From contig NZ_CP034451.1 of assembly GCF_003952525.1 (NCBI RefSeq), positions 4,340,001 through 4,404,000 on the forward strand: a stretch of 64,000 nt of DNA, written 5' to 3'. Origin of the DNA: Mesorhizobium sp. M3A.F.Ca.ET.080.04.2.1 (GTDB lineage Bacteria > Pseudomonadota > Alphaproteobacteria > Rhizobiales > Rhizobiaceae). The notes under the pieces were generated by a model, which saw only the letters and a program-made list of their open reading frames with translations, made no database searches and was not told where the DNA came from. Below, in pieces: positions 6,311 to 14,833 of the stretch. Every line of letters begins with the position of its first letter. Positions within the stretch are counted from its first letter, which is position 1. A program made the position numbers and the translations under genes.

Positions 6311-7627
6311 ATGATCCGCACTCTTTTTGCGACGACAGCGCTTGCGACGCTGCTTGCGACGGGCGCCTTTGCCCAGACGGCAACCACCGCGCCGGCTCAG
6401 CCCCCTGCCGCGGAGAACCCCGCGCCCGTTGTGCGCGCGGAGGGCGCACTGATGAGCAACATCATCGGCGAATCCGTCTATAACGGCACGGGTGACGACG
6501 CCCAGAACATCGGCAAGGTCGACGATGTCATCTTCGATGAAAGCGGCAAGGCCAAGTCGGCAATCATCGGAGTCGGCGGGTTTCTCGGCGTCGGCACGAA
6601 GGACGTGGCCTTCGACTACGGCAAGCTGGAATGGGCCGAGAAAAACGGCGACCGCTGGCTGGTGGCCAAGACAACCAAGGATGAGTTGAATGCTCAGCCG
6701 GCATTCGACCGCAAGGCCTATGATCCGGCCCCGCCGGCGCAGTCGACCGATGCGACACAGCCCGCAACCACCGAAACCGCCAAACCGGCTGAACCGGTGA
6801 AGAAAGCCGAAGGCAATCTCGCCACCAACATCATGGGTGAGTCGGTCTACAACGGCACCGCGGACGATGCCCAAAAGATCGGCGACGTGAACGACATCGT
6901 GCTGGCCAAGGACGGCAAGGCCGAATCGCTCGTCATCGGTGTCGGCGGCTTCCTCGGCATGGGCGAAAAGAACGTCACCTACGACTTTGCCAAGGCAAAG
7001 TGGGCCGAGAAGAACGGCGATCGCTGGCTGGTGGCCGAGACCACCAAGGAAGAGCTGCAGGCACAGGCGGATTTCAACCGCAAGGCCTATGATCCGGCCC
7101 CGGCGCCGGCCACCGCGGCTTCGAACAATGCTCCGGCAACGACCACCCCTGCCGTGACATCGGCCGAAACCACGACCGATAAGCAGGCCAAGCCTGCCCA
7201 GACGACGGCCGAGAACAAGCCTGCGGCTCCGGCCGCGACAACGGGTACGTCCGCCACCGACGAGACCCAGACGGCCTCGATCGACAAGTCGACCCTGACG
7301 GAGATGCCGATGGGCAATATCAGGGGCGAGGACCTGAAGGGAGCGACCGTCTACGGCGCCAATGACGCCAAGATCGGTACGATCGGCGACGTGGTGCTGA
7401 CACCCGAGAACAAGCCGGACGCGGTGATCGTCGACGTCGGCGGGTTCCTCGGCATCGGCGCCAAGGAGGTCGCACTCGGTTTGGACAAGCTCAAGGTCAT
7501 GACCGACAAGGACGGCAACAAGTACCTCTACACCAACTTCACCAAGGATCAGTTGCAGGCACAGACAGCCTACGACAAAGGCACCTATGCCCAGAAGCGC
7601 GACGAACAGCGCATGATCCTGAAGTAG
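6311..7627 (+). CDS. Secreted protein with three PRC-barrel domains
   Basis: A 438-residue protein with a Sec signal peptide (cleavage near AFAQ, residue 21) and three PRC-barrel repeats at about residues 48-145, 170-265 and 332-425. Each carries a G-x-x-x-x-x-D-V/I core and a VGGFLG[VMI]G motif. The linkers are rich in Ala, Pro and Thr. Repeats 1 and 2 are nearly identical over long stretches (MGESVYNGT, AEKNGDRWLVA), so they arose by recent duplication; repeat 3 has diverged. The start at 6311 follows GGAGAG and gives the signal peptide. Driven by an EcfG promoter. Related periplasmic PRC-barrel proteins are common in rhizobia but their function is unknown. Confidence 0.88.
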   Translation: MIRTLFATTALATLLATGAFAQTATTAPAQPPAAENPAPVVRAEGALMSNIIGESVYNGTGDDAQNIGKVDDVIFDESGKAKSAIIGVGGFLGVGTKDVAFDYGKLEWAEKNGDRWLVAKTTKDELNAQPAFDRKAYDPAPPAQSTDATQPATTETAKPAEPVKKAEGNLATNIMGESVYNGTADDAQKIGDVNDIVLAKDGKAESLVIGVGGFLGMGEKNVTYDFAKAKWAEKNGDRWLVAETTKEELQAQADFNRKAYDPAPAPATAASNNAPATTTPAVTSAETTTDKQAKPAQTTAENKPAAPAATTGTSATDETQTASIDKSTLTEMPMGNIRGEDLKGATVYGANDAKIGTIGDVVLTPENKPDAVIVDVGGFLGIGAKEVALGLDKLKVMTDKDGNKYLYTNFTKDQLQAQTAYDKGTYAQKRDEQRMILK

Positions 7628-7636
7628 GTGAATTAA

Positions 7637-7692
7637 GGCAGTAGGCAGTAGGGCAGTAGGCAAAGAAAATTCTGAACCTACTGCCCTATTGC
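7637..7692. repeat. GGCAGTAG-type repeat and hairpin between convergent genes
   Basis: Three tandem copies of GGCAGTAG-like units (7637-7660) face a complementary CCTACTGCCCTATTG at 7677-7691, giving a long stem. The right arm includes the last codons of the sulfatase gene. It may end transcription from both convergent genes. Confidence 0.5.
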
Positions 7693-9237
7693 TTTGGCCA
7701 CGTGGCCGACAACGCCGGCCTCCGTCAATTCGGCAAGCGCCAGTGACTGGTCGAGGTGTTCGGCACGCCATGCCAGCAGCCGTTCGGCGAGTTCAAGCCT
7801 CACAGACAAATAGGCCGGGTCGCGGGCGACGTCGGCCAACTCGCCCGGATCCTTTGTCAGGTCGAAGAGAAGCGGCGGCAGGCCGCCACCGAAATGGACA
7901 TATTTGAACTCCGCGGTGCGGATCACGCTGAGATTGCAGTGGCGTGGTCCGATGCCGAAATGACGCTCCGCTGCGCCGGCGGCGACCGAGCGGAAATCGA
8001 ACTCCCAATGCGCGGCGTCGCGCCAGTCGGCAGGTTCGCTGCCGTCCAGCCAGGGCGCCAGGGACCGGCCGTCGAGGTGCGGCTCGGGTGCGGCGCCGGT
8101 CAGCTCGAGCAGGGTCGGAAAGACGTCGACGGCCTCGGTGAAGCGATCGACGGAGGTGCCAGCCGCCGCACTCCGGCGAGGATCGCGGACGATCAGCGGA
8201 ATATGGTAGCTGCCGTCGAAGAAACCGCCCTTGCCCAGCATGTAATGGTCGCCCATCATCTCGGCGTGGTCGGAGGTGAGAACGATCACGGTGTCGTCCC
8301 AGGCGCCCGCCGCCCGGACCGCGTTCCAGATGCGGCCAAGCTGCGCGTCGAGTTCGGAAATCATGCCGTAATAGATGGCGCGTATGCGGCGGAAATTCTC
8401 GTCGCCCCAATCCCGGACATTGCCACCGACGCCGGGAACGAAATTCGTTCTTTTCTGCCGGCCAAGGTCGTAGGCGAGGTAGGGATGGCTCTGCGCCTCG
8501 GCCTGCCGGTCTGCGGCCCGCCAAAAAGCCGGACCTTCGGCCGGGTCATACAGGGTGTTGTAGGATTCCGGCACGATGAAGGGCGGATGCGGACTGATGA
8601 AGGAGATGTGCGCGAACCACGGCGCGCCCTGCTCCTGCTCGCCCAGCCAGCGGACGAATTCGCCGGCCAGGAAGGCGGTCGGCGTCTGATCTTTCGAATA
8701 GACGGGCGGGGCGCTGGTCACATCGGGTTCTGGATGACCGAGCGGCCGATGAATGCCTGGATAGCCGGCACTGCTGTCGATGCCCTGTGCCCGCAACCAG
8801 GAAAGCCACGGCTTCTGGTGTTCGGGCAGGAACTGCCGGACGGTGAAGCCAGGCAGCACGCCTTCGTAGGTCGTCAGCCGGGGATCGTCAGGCGCCAGCG
8901 CGCGCGGGTCCGGCGAGACGTCGGTGTAGCCGAAGAGGGTCGGGTCGTAGCCAAGCCGGCGGGCCGCAAGCGCAATGTTGTCGTGCCGCGCATCCAGCGG
9001 CGTGCCGTTGCGGCAGACGCGGTTGTTCATCTGGTAGAGACCGGTGTAGAGGCAGGCGCGCGCCGGCGAGCAGGGCGCAGCCCCGCCATAATGGCGTCGA
9101 AACAGCACGCCCTCGGCGGCGAGCGCGTCGGCGTTCGGCGTCTTCACCACCGGATGGCCGGCAACCGACAGGCAGTCGCCGCGCCACTGATCGCAGGTGA
9201 TGAGGAGGACATTCGGGCGGCTGGTTCGGTTGGCCAA
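7678..9237 (-). CDS. Sulfatase family hydrolase, probably phosphonate/phosphodiester monoester hydrolase type
   Basis: A 519-residue alkaline-phosphatase-superfamily enzyme. The formylglycine signature C-x-P-x-R is present as CSPAR (C56). Metal ligands are visible in TCDQWRGD near the N-terminus and TSDHAEMMGDH in the second half. The overall pattern (PLDARH, GYDPTLFGYTD, PDPRALAPDDPR, HPPFIVPE, YKYVHFGGGLPPLLFDL) closely follows rhizobial phosphonate monoester hydrolases, so I prefer that to a true arylsulfatase. No signal peptide is seen, hence cytoplasmic. It is alone in its orientation, convergent with the PRC-barrel gene. Confidence 0.85.
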   Translation of the reverse strand: MANRTSRPNVLLITCDQWRGDCLSVAGHPVVKTPNADALAAEGVLFRRHYGGAAPCSPARACLYTGLYQMNNRVCRNGTPLDARHDNIALAARRLGYDPTLFGYTDVSPDPRALAPDDPRLTTYEGVLPGFTVRQFLPEHQKPWLSWLRAQGIDSSAGYPGIHRPLGHPEPDVTSAPPVYSKDQTPTAFLAGEFVRWLGEQEQGAPWFAHISFISPHPPFIVPESYNTLYDPAEGPAFWRAADRQAEAQSHPYLAYDLGRQKRTNFVPGVGGNVRDWGDENFRRIRAIYYGMISELDAQLGRIWNAVRAAGAWDDTVIVLTSDHAEMMGDHYMLGKGGFFDGSYHIPLIVRDPRRSAAAGTSVDRFTEAVDVFPTLLELTGAAPEPHLDGRSLAPWLDGSEPADWRDAAHWEFDFRSVAAGAAERHFGIGPRHCNLSVIRTAEFKYVHFGGGLPPLLFDLTKDPGELADVARDPAYLSVRLELAERLLAWRAEHLDQSLALAELTEAGVVGHVAKAIGQ

Positions 9238-9454
9238 ATCGATTCCCTCGGGAAGGTGTGCGGCTCATGGAGCCCAATTTCGCAGCCGTTGCAAGTTGCA
9301 GCCATTGGTGAATTGGTGAACATATGAAGTGCATTCGTTCACTATTGTGACACAGTGCATTCTGTGTTTGGCGGCTTTGCCACCGCCGGTGCCATCCTCA
9401 TATTGGCGTGGACAGCGGCAAGGGCCGCAGCAAGGATAGGCAAGGAACACGATC

Positions 9455-10387
9455 ATGCTCAATCAGATCAAGGGCCTGCACCACGTCACCTCCATGGCGA
9501 GCGACGCGCGCCGCAACAATGATTTTTTCACCAGGAAGCTTGGCCTGCGGCGGGTGAAGAAGACCGTCAACTTCGATGCGCCCGATGTCTACCACCTCTA
9601 CTATGCCGACGAATTCGGCACGCCTGGCTCGGTGATGACCTATTTCCCGTTTCCCGACATCGGCAAGGGCCGGCACGGCGTCGGCGAGGTCGGCACCACC
9701 GTCTTTTCCGTGCCGGAAGGCACGCTCGGCTATTGGGAAAAGCGCTTTGCCGACGAAGGCGTGGGCGGTGTCTCCCGCGGCGAAAGCTTCGGCGAGCAGC
9801 GCCTCACCTTCACCGGTCCCGACGGCGACAGTTTTGCGTTGCTCGAGGACAAGGCCGACAGCCGCGCGCCCTGGGTCAAAGGCGGGGTTCCCGGCGACGA
9901 AGCGATCCGCGGCTTCCACTCGGTTGCGCTCAGGCTGAAGGACGGCGGCGCCACCGAGGAGCTGCTGAAGTTCATGGGCTATGAGGAAGTCGACAAGTCG
10001 GGCAATGTCCGGCGGCTTGCGATCCAGAACGGCAACGGCGCCGACGTCGTCGACATCGAATCGCTGCCGGGCGCCGGTTTTGCCAATCTCGGCGCCGGCT
10101 CGGTGCACCACGTCGCGTTCGCGGTCGAGGATCGCGCCAGGCAGCTCGAGGTGCGCAAGGCGCTGATCGACACGGGCTATGGCGTGACCCCGGTCATCGA
10201 TCGCGACTATTTCTGGGCGATCTATTTCCGCACGCCCGGCGGGGTGCTGTTCGAGGTGTCCACCAACGAGCCGGGCTTCGACCGCGACGAGGATACCGCC
10301 CATCTCGGCGAGGCGCTGAAGCTGCCGCGGCAGCATCAGCATCTCAGGTCCTATCTGGAACAGCACCTGCAGAAGCTGGAAGACTGA
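9455..10387 (+). CDS. Ring-cleaving dioxygenase-like glyoxalase (VOC) protein, MhqO/MhqA type
   Basis: A 310-residue protein with two vicinal-oxygen-chelate modules, about residues 5-135 and 150-300. Likely metal ligands are in GLHHVTS (H9/H10), SVHHVAF and the Glu of VLFEVST. This is the layout of the MhqO/MhqE/LinE-like proteins that cleave or detoxify hydroquinones in Firmicutes; the substrate here is unknown. AAGGAACACGATC precedes the ATG. It lies 4 bases upstream of a carboxylesterase gene, as mhqO does with mhqD in other bacteria, supporting a quinone or electrophile detoxification unit. Confidence 0.85.
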   Translation: MLNQIKGLHHVTSMASDARRNNDFFTRKLGLRRVKKTVNFDAPDVYHLYYADEFGTPGSVMTYFPFPDIGKGRHGVGEVGTTVFSVPEGTLGYWEKRFADEGVGGVSRGESFGEQRLTFTGPDGDSFALLEDKADSRAPWVKGGVPGDEAIRGFHSVALRLKDGGATEELLKFMGYEEVDKSGNVRRLAIQNGNGADVVDIESLPGAGFANLGAGSVHHVAFAVEDRARQLEVRKALIDTGYGVTPVIDRDYFWAIYFRTPGGVLFEVSTNEPGFDRDEDTAHLGEALKLPRQHQHLRSYLEQHLQKLED

Positions 10388-10391
10388 AGCC

Positions 10392-11027
10392 ATGAGCAAG
10401 GACGCCTACATCCACAAAACGCTGCCCGGGTCGCCGGGCGGCCCGCTGTTGTTCGTCTTCCACGGAACAGGAGGCGACGAGAACCAACTGCTGTCGCTCG
10501 GGCGCGAGCTGCTGGCTTCCGCGACCATTGTCTCGCCGCGCGGCGATGTGCCGGAGCATGGGGCTGCCCGCTTCTTCCGCCGCACCGGCGAGGGCGTCTA
10601 CGACATGGACGATCTCGCAAGGGCGACGGCCAAGATGGGGGGCTTCGTCAGCGCGCATGTCGAGGCGACAAAGCCCACGGCGGTGTTGGGCCTGGGCTAC
10701 TCCAACGGGGCCAATATCCTGGCATCGGTGGTGTTCGCCGCGCCAGGCCTGTTCGACGCGGCGGCGCTCATGCACCCGCTGATCCCGTTCGAGCCGGAAG
10801 TGAAAGGCAGCCTCGCCGGGCGCCGCATGCTGATCACGGCCGGCCGCCGCGATCCGATCTGTCCTCCCAACCTGACGTCGCGGCTGGAAGCCTATTTGCG
10901 CGCTGACGGCGCCGACGTCGCGATTGAGTGGCACGACGGCGGGCACGAGGTGCGGCCGAACGAAATCGAGGCGGCACGGCGGCTGTTTGCGCTGGCGCCG
11001 GCCGAAGGAGGCAAGGACAATGGCTGA
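10392..11027 (+). CDS. Phospholipase/carboxylesterase-type alpha/beta hydrolase, MhqD-like
   Basis: A 211-residue hydrolase with the oxyanion motif FHGTGGDE (24-31), nucleophile S104 in GYSNG, Asp in GRRDPICPP and His in HDGGHEV. It resembles MhqD-type carboxylesterases encoded beside glyoxalase-type dioxygenases. No signal peptide. Starts 4 bases after the dioxygenase stop and overlaps the next gene by 8 bases, so the three are cotranscribed. Confidence 0.85.
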   Translation: MSKDAYIHKTLPGSPGGPLLFVFHGTGGDENQLLSLGRELLASATIVSPRGDVPEHGAARFFRRTGEGVYDMDDLARATAKMGGFVSAHVEATKPTAVLGLGYSNGANILASVVFAAPGLFDAAALMHPLIPFEPEVKGSLAGRRMLITAGRRDPICPPNLTSRLEAYLRADGADVAIEWHDGGHEVRPNEIEAARRLFALAPAEGGKDNG

Positions 11028-11319
11028 GCAACTGCCGGAGATCGAACTCGAAGACCGCGGCTCCAAGGGGCGCTACGTGCTGCGCGGGCCGGGCCGGGCG
11101 GAGGCCGAGATGACCTTCACCAAGATCGGCGAGCATCAGCTCATCATCGACCACACCGAAGTGCCTGATGTCTTTCGCGGCCAGGGCGCCGGGCTTCGGC
11201 TCGTCACCCGCGCCGTCGAGGATGCACGCGCCGCCGGCAAGAAGATCATCCCGCTCTGCCCCTTCGCGAACGCCCAGTTCCGCCGCCATCCGGAATGGGC
11301 CGACGTGCTGAAGCAGTAG
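11020..11319 (+). CDS. Small GNAT-like N-acetyltransferase (YidJ/YjdJ type)
   Basis: A 99-residue protein of the short GNAT family: the acetyl-CoA-binding stretch is VPDVFRGQGAGLRL (about 46-59) and the end has the CPFANAQFRRHPEW motif. Substrate unknown. Its ATG lies inside the end of the esterase gene, after GAAGGAGG, which indicates translational coupling. Confidence 0.8.
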   Translation: MAEQLPEIELEDRGSKGRYVLRGPGRAEAEMTFTKIGEHQLIIDHTEVPDVFRGQGAGLRLVTRAVEDARAAGKKIIPLCPFANAQFRRHPEWADVLKQ

Positions 11320-11320
11320 G

Positions 11321-11363
11321 GGCGGCATTCCCCTTCTCCCACAAGGGGGAGGAGGGGAACCGC
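11321..11363. repeat. Intergenic hairpin after the dioxygenase operon
   Basis: GGCGG and CATTCCCCTTCTCCC are followed, after ACAA, by GGGGGAGGAGGGGAA and CCGCC, an imperfect long hairpin. Such CCCTTCTCCC-type palindromes recur between genes in Mesorhizobium. It may act as a transcription end for the operon. Confidence 0.45.
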
Positions 11364-11484
11364 CAGCCAGCCACAATTCCGAACACGCCTCTGGCATTTG
11401 CGCAGTCCGGCCATCTTGCCTAAGTAGACAGATCACCTGCGGCTTTCCCGCCTCCGACCTGCTACCTCAAAAGCGAATGGCCTG

Positions 11485-12543
11485 ATGACTGAACCCGATC
11501 TCATTCCCGTTTTCGACGGGCACAACGACACGCTGCTCCGGCTGTATCAGTCGCAGGATACGGACGTCGAAAAGCTGTTCACCGACGGCACGGCGGGCGG
11601 TCATATCGATCTGCCGCGCGCCAGGAAGGGCGGCTTCGCAGGCGGCATGTTCGCGATCTTTCCGCCGCCGATCGAAAAGACCAAGCGCAGCGCCGTGCCG
11701 CCGGCGCCAAGCGACAACGAGCCGCTGCCGCCGGAACTGCCGCATGCCGAGGCGGTCACCTCCACCATCGGCATGGCCTCGATTCTGTTCCGCCTCGAGC
11801 GCGCGGGAGCCCTGACCGTGTGCCGCAAGGCCGACGATATCCGCGAGGCGATGGCGAGGGACTCGATCGCAGCGGTGTTCCACATCGAAGGCGTCGAGGC
11901 GATCGATCCCGAGCTTGCCATGCTCGACGTGCTCCATGCCGCGGGCCTGCGCTCGCTGGGCATCGTCTGGAGCCGGCCGAACGCGTTCGGCAATGGCGTG
12001 CCGTTCCGCTTCCCGTCCTCACCTGACACGGGGCCCGGCCTCACCGACGCCGGCAAGGCGCTGGTCAAGGCCTGCAACCAGCTCAGGATCATGATCGACC
12101 TTTCGCACCTCAACGAGAAGGGCTTTCGCGATGTCGCGGCGCTCAGCGAGGCGCCGCTGGTCGCGACCCACTCCAACGTGCATGCGATCTGCGGCCATTC
12201 GCGCAACCTGACCGACTGGCAGCTCGGCGCCATTCGCGAGTCGGGCGGCATGGTGGGGCTCAATTTCGCCACCGGCTTCCTTCGCGAGGACGGCCGCATG
12301 AATGCCGACACCGGGCTCGACATCATGGTCCGCCATATCGAATCGCTGCTGCAGGCGCTGGGTGAGGACGGTGTCGGCTTGGGCTCGGATTTCGACGGAG
12401 CGATGATCCCGGCCGCCATCGGCGACGTCGCCGGCCTGCCGAAGCTCATCGATGCGCTGGCCGGGCGCGGCTTCGGCCGGGCGCTGATCGAAAAGATCGC
12501 CTACCGCAATTGGCTCAGCGTGCTCGAGCGAACGATCGGCTAA
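11485..12543 (+). CDS. Membrane dipeptidase family (M19) peptidase
   Basis: A 352-residue zinc peptidase of the renal dipeptidase type. Metal ligands are visible: H13 and D15 in FDGHND, the bridging Glu in FHIEGVEAID (about residue 133), and the histidines in ATHSNVHAI and CGHSRNL. The LGSDFDGA motif near residue 297 is also characteristic. Substrates of bacterial members are dipeptides, often with a D-residue. No signal peptide is visible. The next gene is an amine oxidase 53 bases downstream, so the two may form an operon. Confidence 0.9.
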   Translation: MTEPDLIPVFDGHNDTLLRLYQSQDTDVEKLFTDGTAGGHIDLPRARKGGFAGGMFAIFPPPIEKTKRSAVPPAPSDNEPLPPELPHAEAVTSTIGMASILFRLERAGALTVCRKADDIREAMARDSIAAVFHIEGVEAIDPELAMLDVLHAAGLRSLGIVWSRPNAFGNGVPFRFPSSPDTGPGLTDAGKALVKACNQLRIMIDLSHLNEKGFRDVAALSEAPLVATHSNVHAICGHSRNLTDWQLGAIRESGGMVGLNFATGFLREDGRMNADTGLDIMVRHIESLLQALGEDGVGLGSDFDGAMIPAAIGDVAGLPKLIDALAGRGFGRALIEKIAYRNWLSVLERTIG

Positions 12544-12596
12544 GGTAATCGGCGCGCTTGGAAGCGATCGAATAGCCGGCAGATCGAGGCGGGCGA

Positions 12597-13901
12597 GTGA
12601 GCAGCAAAATCGAACGAACCGATGTTGCCATCGTCGGGGCCGGGTTCACCGGCCTGTCCGGCGCGCTGGAACTCAAGCGCGCCGGCATCGACTTGATAGT
12701 CCTGGAAGCCCGCGATCGTGTCGGCGGTCGTGTGGAAGCCGTGCAGGACGGGCTGGGCGAACGGATCGACACGGGCGGTCAGTTCCTTTGCCAGGACATG
12801 CCGGAACTGATGGCTTTGGCGAAAGCGCGCGGCAAGACCTTCGTCGAGACTTATGTCGAAGGCGATTTCGTCACTCATCCGTCGATGTCGATCCGACAGG
12901 CGGAGCGAACCTATCGCGAAGCCGTGGCGATGCGCGAGCGGATGAACGGGATCGAGCCGGACGACGCGGCGATCGCCGGCCTGACGGTCGCCGGCTGGCT
13001 GGAGCGCCAGAAGGGCACCGCCGATGCCAAATCAGCCTTCCGTTCGATGATCGAAGGGTTGTGGTGTCTTGCGATCGACAAGCTGCCGCTCTGGCATCTG
13101 ATCGACAATGATCGCCGCATCACCAACGATGTGCCGGAGCTGCAATATTCCCTGCGAGAAACCATGCAGTCGCTCGCCGACGATCTGGCAGATGATCTCG
13201 CCGACCGGCTGCGGCTCAACCGGTCAGTCACGCGCGTCGAGCATGGCGGTGACAATGTCCGCCTTCATACGACAAGCGGCGTCCTCGAAGCGCGCCAGGT
13301 CCTTGTCGCCCTGCCGCCGGCGACGGCCGCGAAGCTCGATTTCGCGCCGGCCTTGCCCGCCAAGCTGGCTGCGGCTTTGAGCGTGTGGGAAAGCGGCGCA
13401 GTGATCAAGATCCGGGTGCGCTATGCCAGGCCGTTCTGGCGCGAGCGGCATTTGAGCGGCATGGCGATGTGGCGCGACCTGCCGGGCCTGTTTGTCTGCG
13501 ATGCGAGCAGAGATGCCGAGCACGCCGCGCTCACCGTCTTCGTTGGCGGGCCGCTGGCGCTGCGCTGGCGCGCGCTTGGCAAAGCGGCGCTGCGCGCGCA
13601 AGTGACGGTCAGGCTCACCGACGCGCTCGGCCCGGATGCAGCCGACATGCTCGATTTCAACCAGCGCGATTGGACAGGTGACCGCTGGAGCGGCGGCGGC
13701 TACGGCGATCTCATCGTCGACGTGACGGCGACGGATGCAGAGCGCACGATGCTCGCCGGCGCACCGCCAGTGTATTTCGCCGCTTCGGAACTATCGCCGT
13801 CCTATCCGGGCTATGTCGAAGGCGCCATTGTCGCGGGGCGTATCGCCGCCCAGAAGATCGCGGGCGAGCTTCAATCGGCGAGGGTGACGAGAACCTCGTA
13901 A
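12597..13901 (+). CDS. Flavin monoamine oxidase family protein
   Basis: A 434-residue flavoenzyme. The N-terminal dinucleotide fold is VAIVGAGFTGLSGALEL, followed by VLEARDRVGGR, the standard amine oxidase pair, and IDTGGQFL. A C-terminal FAD contact region includes FAASELSPSYPGYVEGAIVAG. It should oxidise an amine with release of ammonia and hydrogen peroxide; substrate unknown. GTG start at 12597 preceded by GAGGCGGG. One unusual point is the directly repeated DDLADDLAD segment near residue 200. Confidence 0.88.
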   Translation: MSSKIERTDVAIVGAGFTGLSGALELKRAGIDLIVLEARDRVGGRVEAVQDGLGERIDTGGQFLCQDMPELMALAKARGKTFVETYVEGDFVTHPSMSIRQAERTYREAVAMRERMNGIEPDDAAIAGLTVAGWLERQKGTADAKSAFRSMIEGLWCLAIDKLPLWHLIDNDRRITNDVPELQYSLRETMQSLADDLADDLADRLRLNRSVTRVEHGGDNVRLHTTSGVLEARQVLVALPPATAAKLDFAPALPAKLAAALSVWESGAVIKIRVRYARPFWRERHLSGMAMWRDLPGLFVCDASRDAEHAALTVFVGGPLALRWRALGKAALRAQVTVRLTDALGPDAADMLDFNQRDWTGDRWSGGGYGDLIVDVTATDAERTMLAGAPPVYFAASELSPSYPGYVEGAIVAGRIAAQKIAGELQSARVTRTS

Positions 13902-14241
13902 CCGAGGCGGATCGACAAATCGATCCGAATGCCGGCTGCGCCCGAACTATCGGAGCGACCACCGAAACCGCCTTCCGGCGCGGCATCTCCAGGATCGTGG
14001 TCGCAGGCCCGAAATCAAGCTGCTGTGTGAGTTCGCTTACAGTGCGCGAGGCCAGGCTCGTGCATGAGCGTCGCCAAACCGGAAGCGGCGAGTGCCGGCC
14101 GGTCCGATCAGGGATCCGACGTCACGACGAAGATGCTGTTTCATTCCTGTTACACAGGCAATTGCAGTTAGCATTCGCTCGTTACCTGACGCGACTACAT
14201 TCGTTTCATAAGCAAAAGAAAGATAACGAAGGGAACATCCG
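13902..14241. other. Intergenic region with a terminator-like hairpin
   Basis: A perfect 8-bp stem (CGGATCGA 13908-13915, TCGATCCG 13920-13927) with a CAAA loop follows the amine oxidase stop codon but lacks a T run. The remainder is probably the promoter region of the 14242 gene; A-rich sequence (AAGCAAAAGAAAGATAACG) precedes its start. I see no gene here. Confidence 0.4.
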
Positions 14242-14652
14242 ATGTTTGCGAAAGTCCAGACCGCCGACATGAAGCGTCGCGCCCATGGCCCGGAGCTCAA
14301 TGACCGCCGGCCGAAGCTTTCCCTGCGCCAGCGCGCCAGCGACCATCCGATGGCGATGTTCATGCTGCTTGGCGCCACCGCCTTCAGCAGCATGCTGCTC
14401 GCGCCGGCCGCCGGTCCAGCTTTCGCCTCGATCAATCCGCCGGCCAATGTCGTCGAGGGTGCCTCGACCACGCTCAAGACCGCGCGCCTGCCGCAGCCGG
14501 CGATCGAGTTTGCGTGCAAAGGCCAGAACTGGGGCGCCGAAAGCGCCGAATGCCTGCGCGCCATCGCCGAACAGTCGGGCCAGCACCGGGCGCGTGCGGT
14601 GCGCATGATCGCCAACGCCGCGCCGCTCACAAATACGCCGAATATTTTCTGA
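14242..14652 (+). CDS. Conserved-looking exported small protein, function unknown
   Basis: A 136-residue protein with a long basic N-terminus, a hydrophobic segment at about residues 37-58 ending PAFAS (signal anchor or late signal peptide), and a mature part with two cysteines (FACKGQNW and ECLRAIA) that could form a disulfide. I do not recognise the family. GAAGGGAAC precedes the ATG and a clear terminator follows, so it is a single-gene unit that is very likely real. Confidence 0.7.
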   Translation: MFAKVQTADMKRRAHGPELNDRRPKLSLRQRASDHPMAMFMLLGATAFSSMLLAPAAGPAFASINPPANVVEGASTTLKTARLPQPAIEFACKGQNWGAESAECLRAIAEQSGQHRARAVRMIANAAPLTNTPNIF

Positions 14653-14735
14653 GTTCTGCTGGGCTGATCCGAAACTGGTTTTGCGTCTTCGGATCACGCC
14701 CAACCTCCCCAGAGCGCGCCTCCAGCGCTCCAGTC

Positions 14736-14773
14736 AGGCTCCCACCGCATGTCGGTCGGGAGCCTCTTTTTTT
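14736..14773 (+). terminator. Rho-independent terminator
   Basis: AGGCTCCC (14736-14743) pairs with GGGAGCCT (14758-14765) and is followed by C and seven T. It ends the 14242 transcript. Confidence 0.85.
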
Positions 14774-14833
14774 GGCGCCAACGCGAACGATGCGGCAGCG
14801 ACGGGGGACAGCCGCCATCCCGATGGCGCAGGA

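Noticed and set aside
7637..7692. Short tandem GGCAGTAG units as a CRISPR-like array
   Set aside because: Units are 8-9 bases without spacers and there is no cas gene; it is a simple hairpin repeat.
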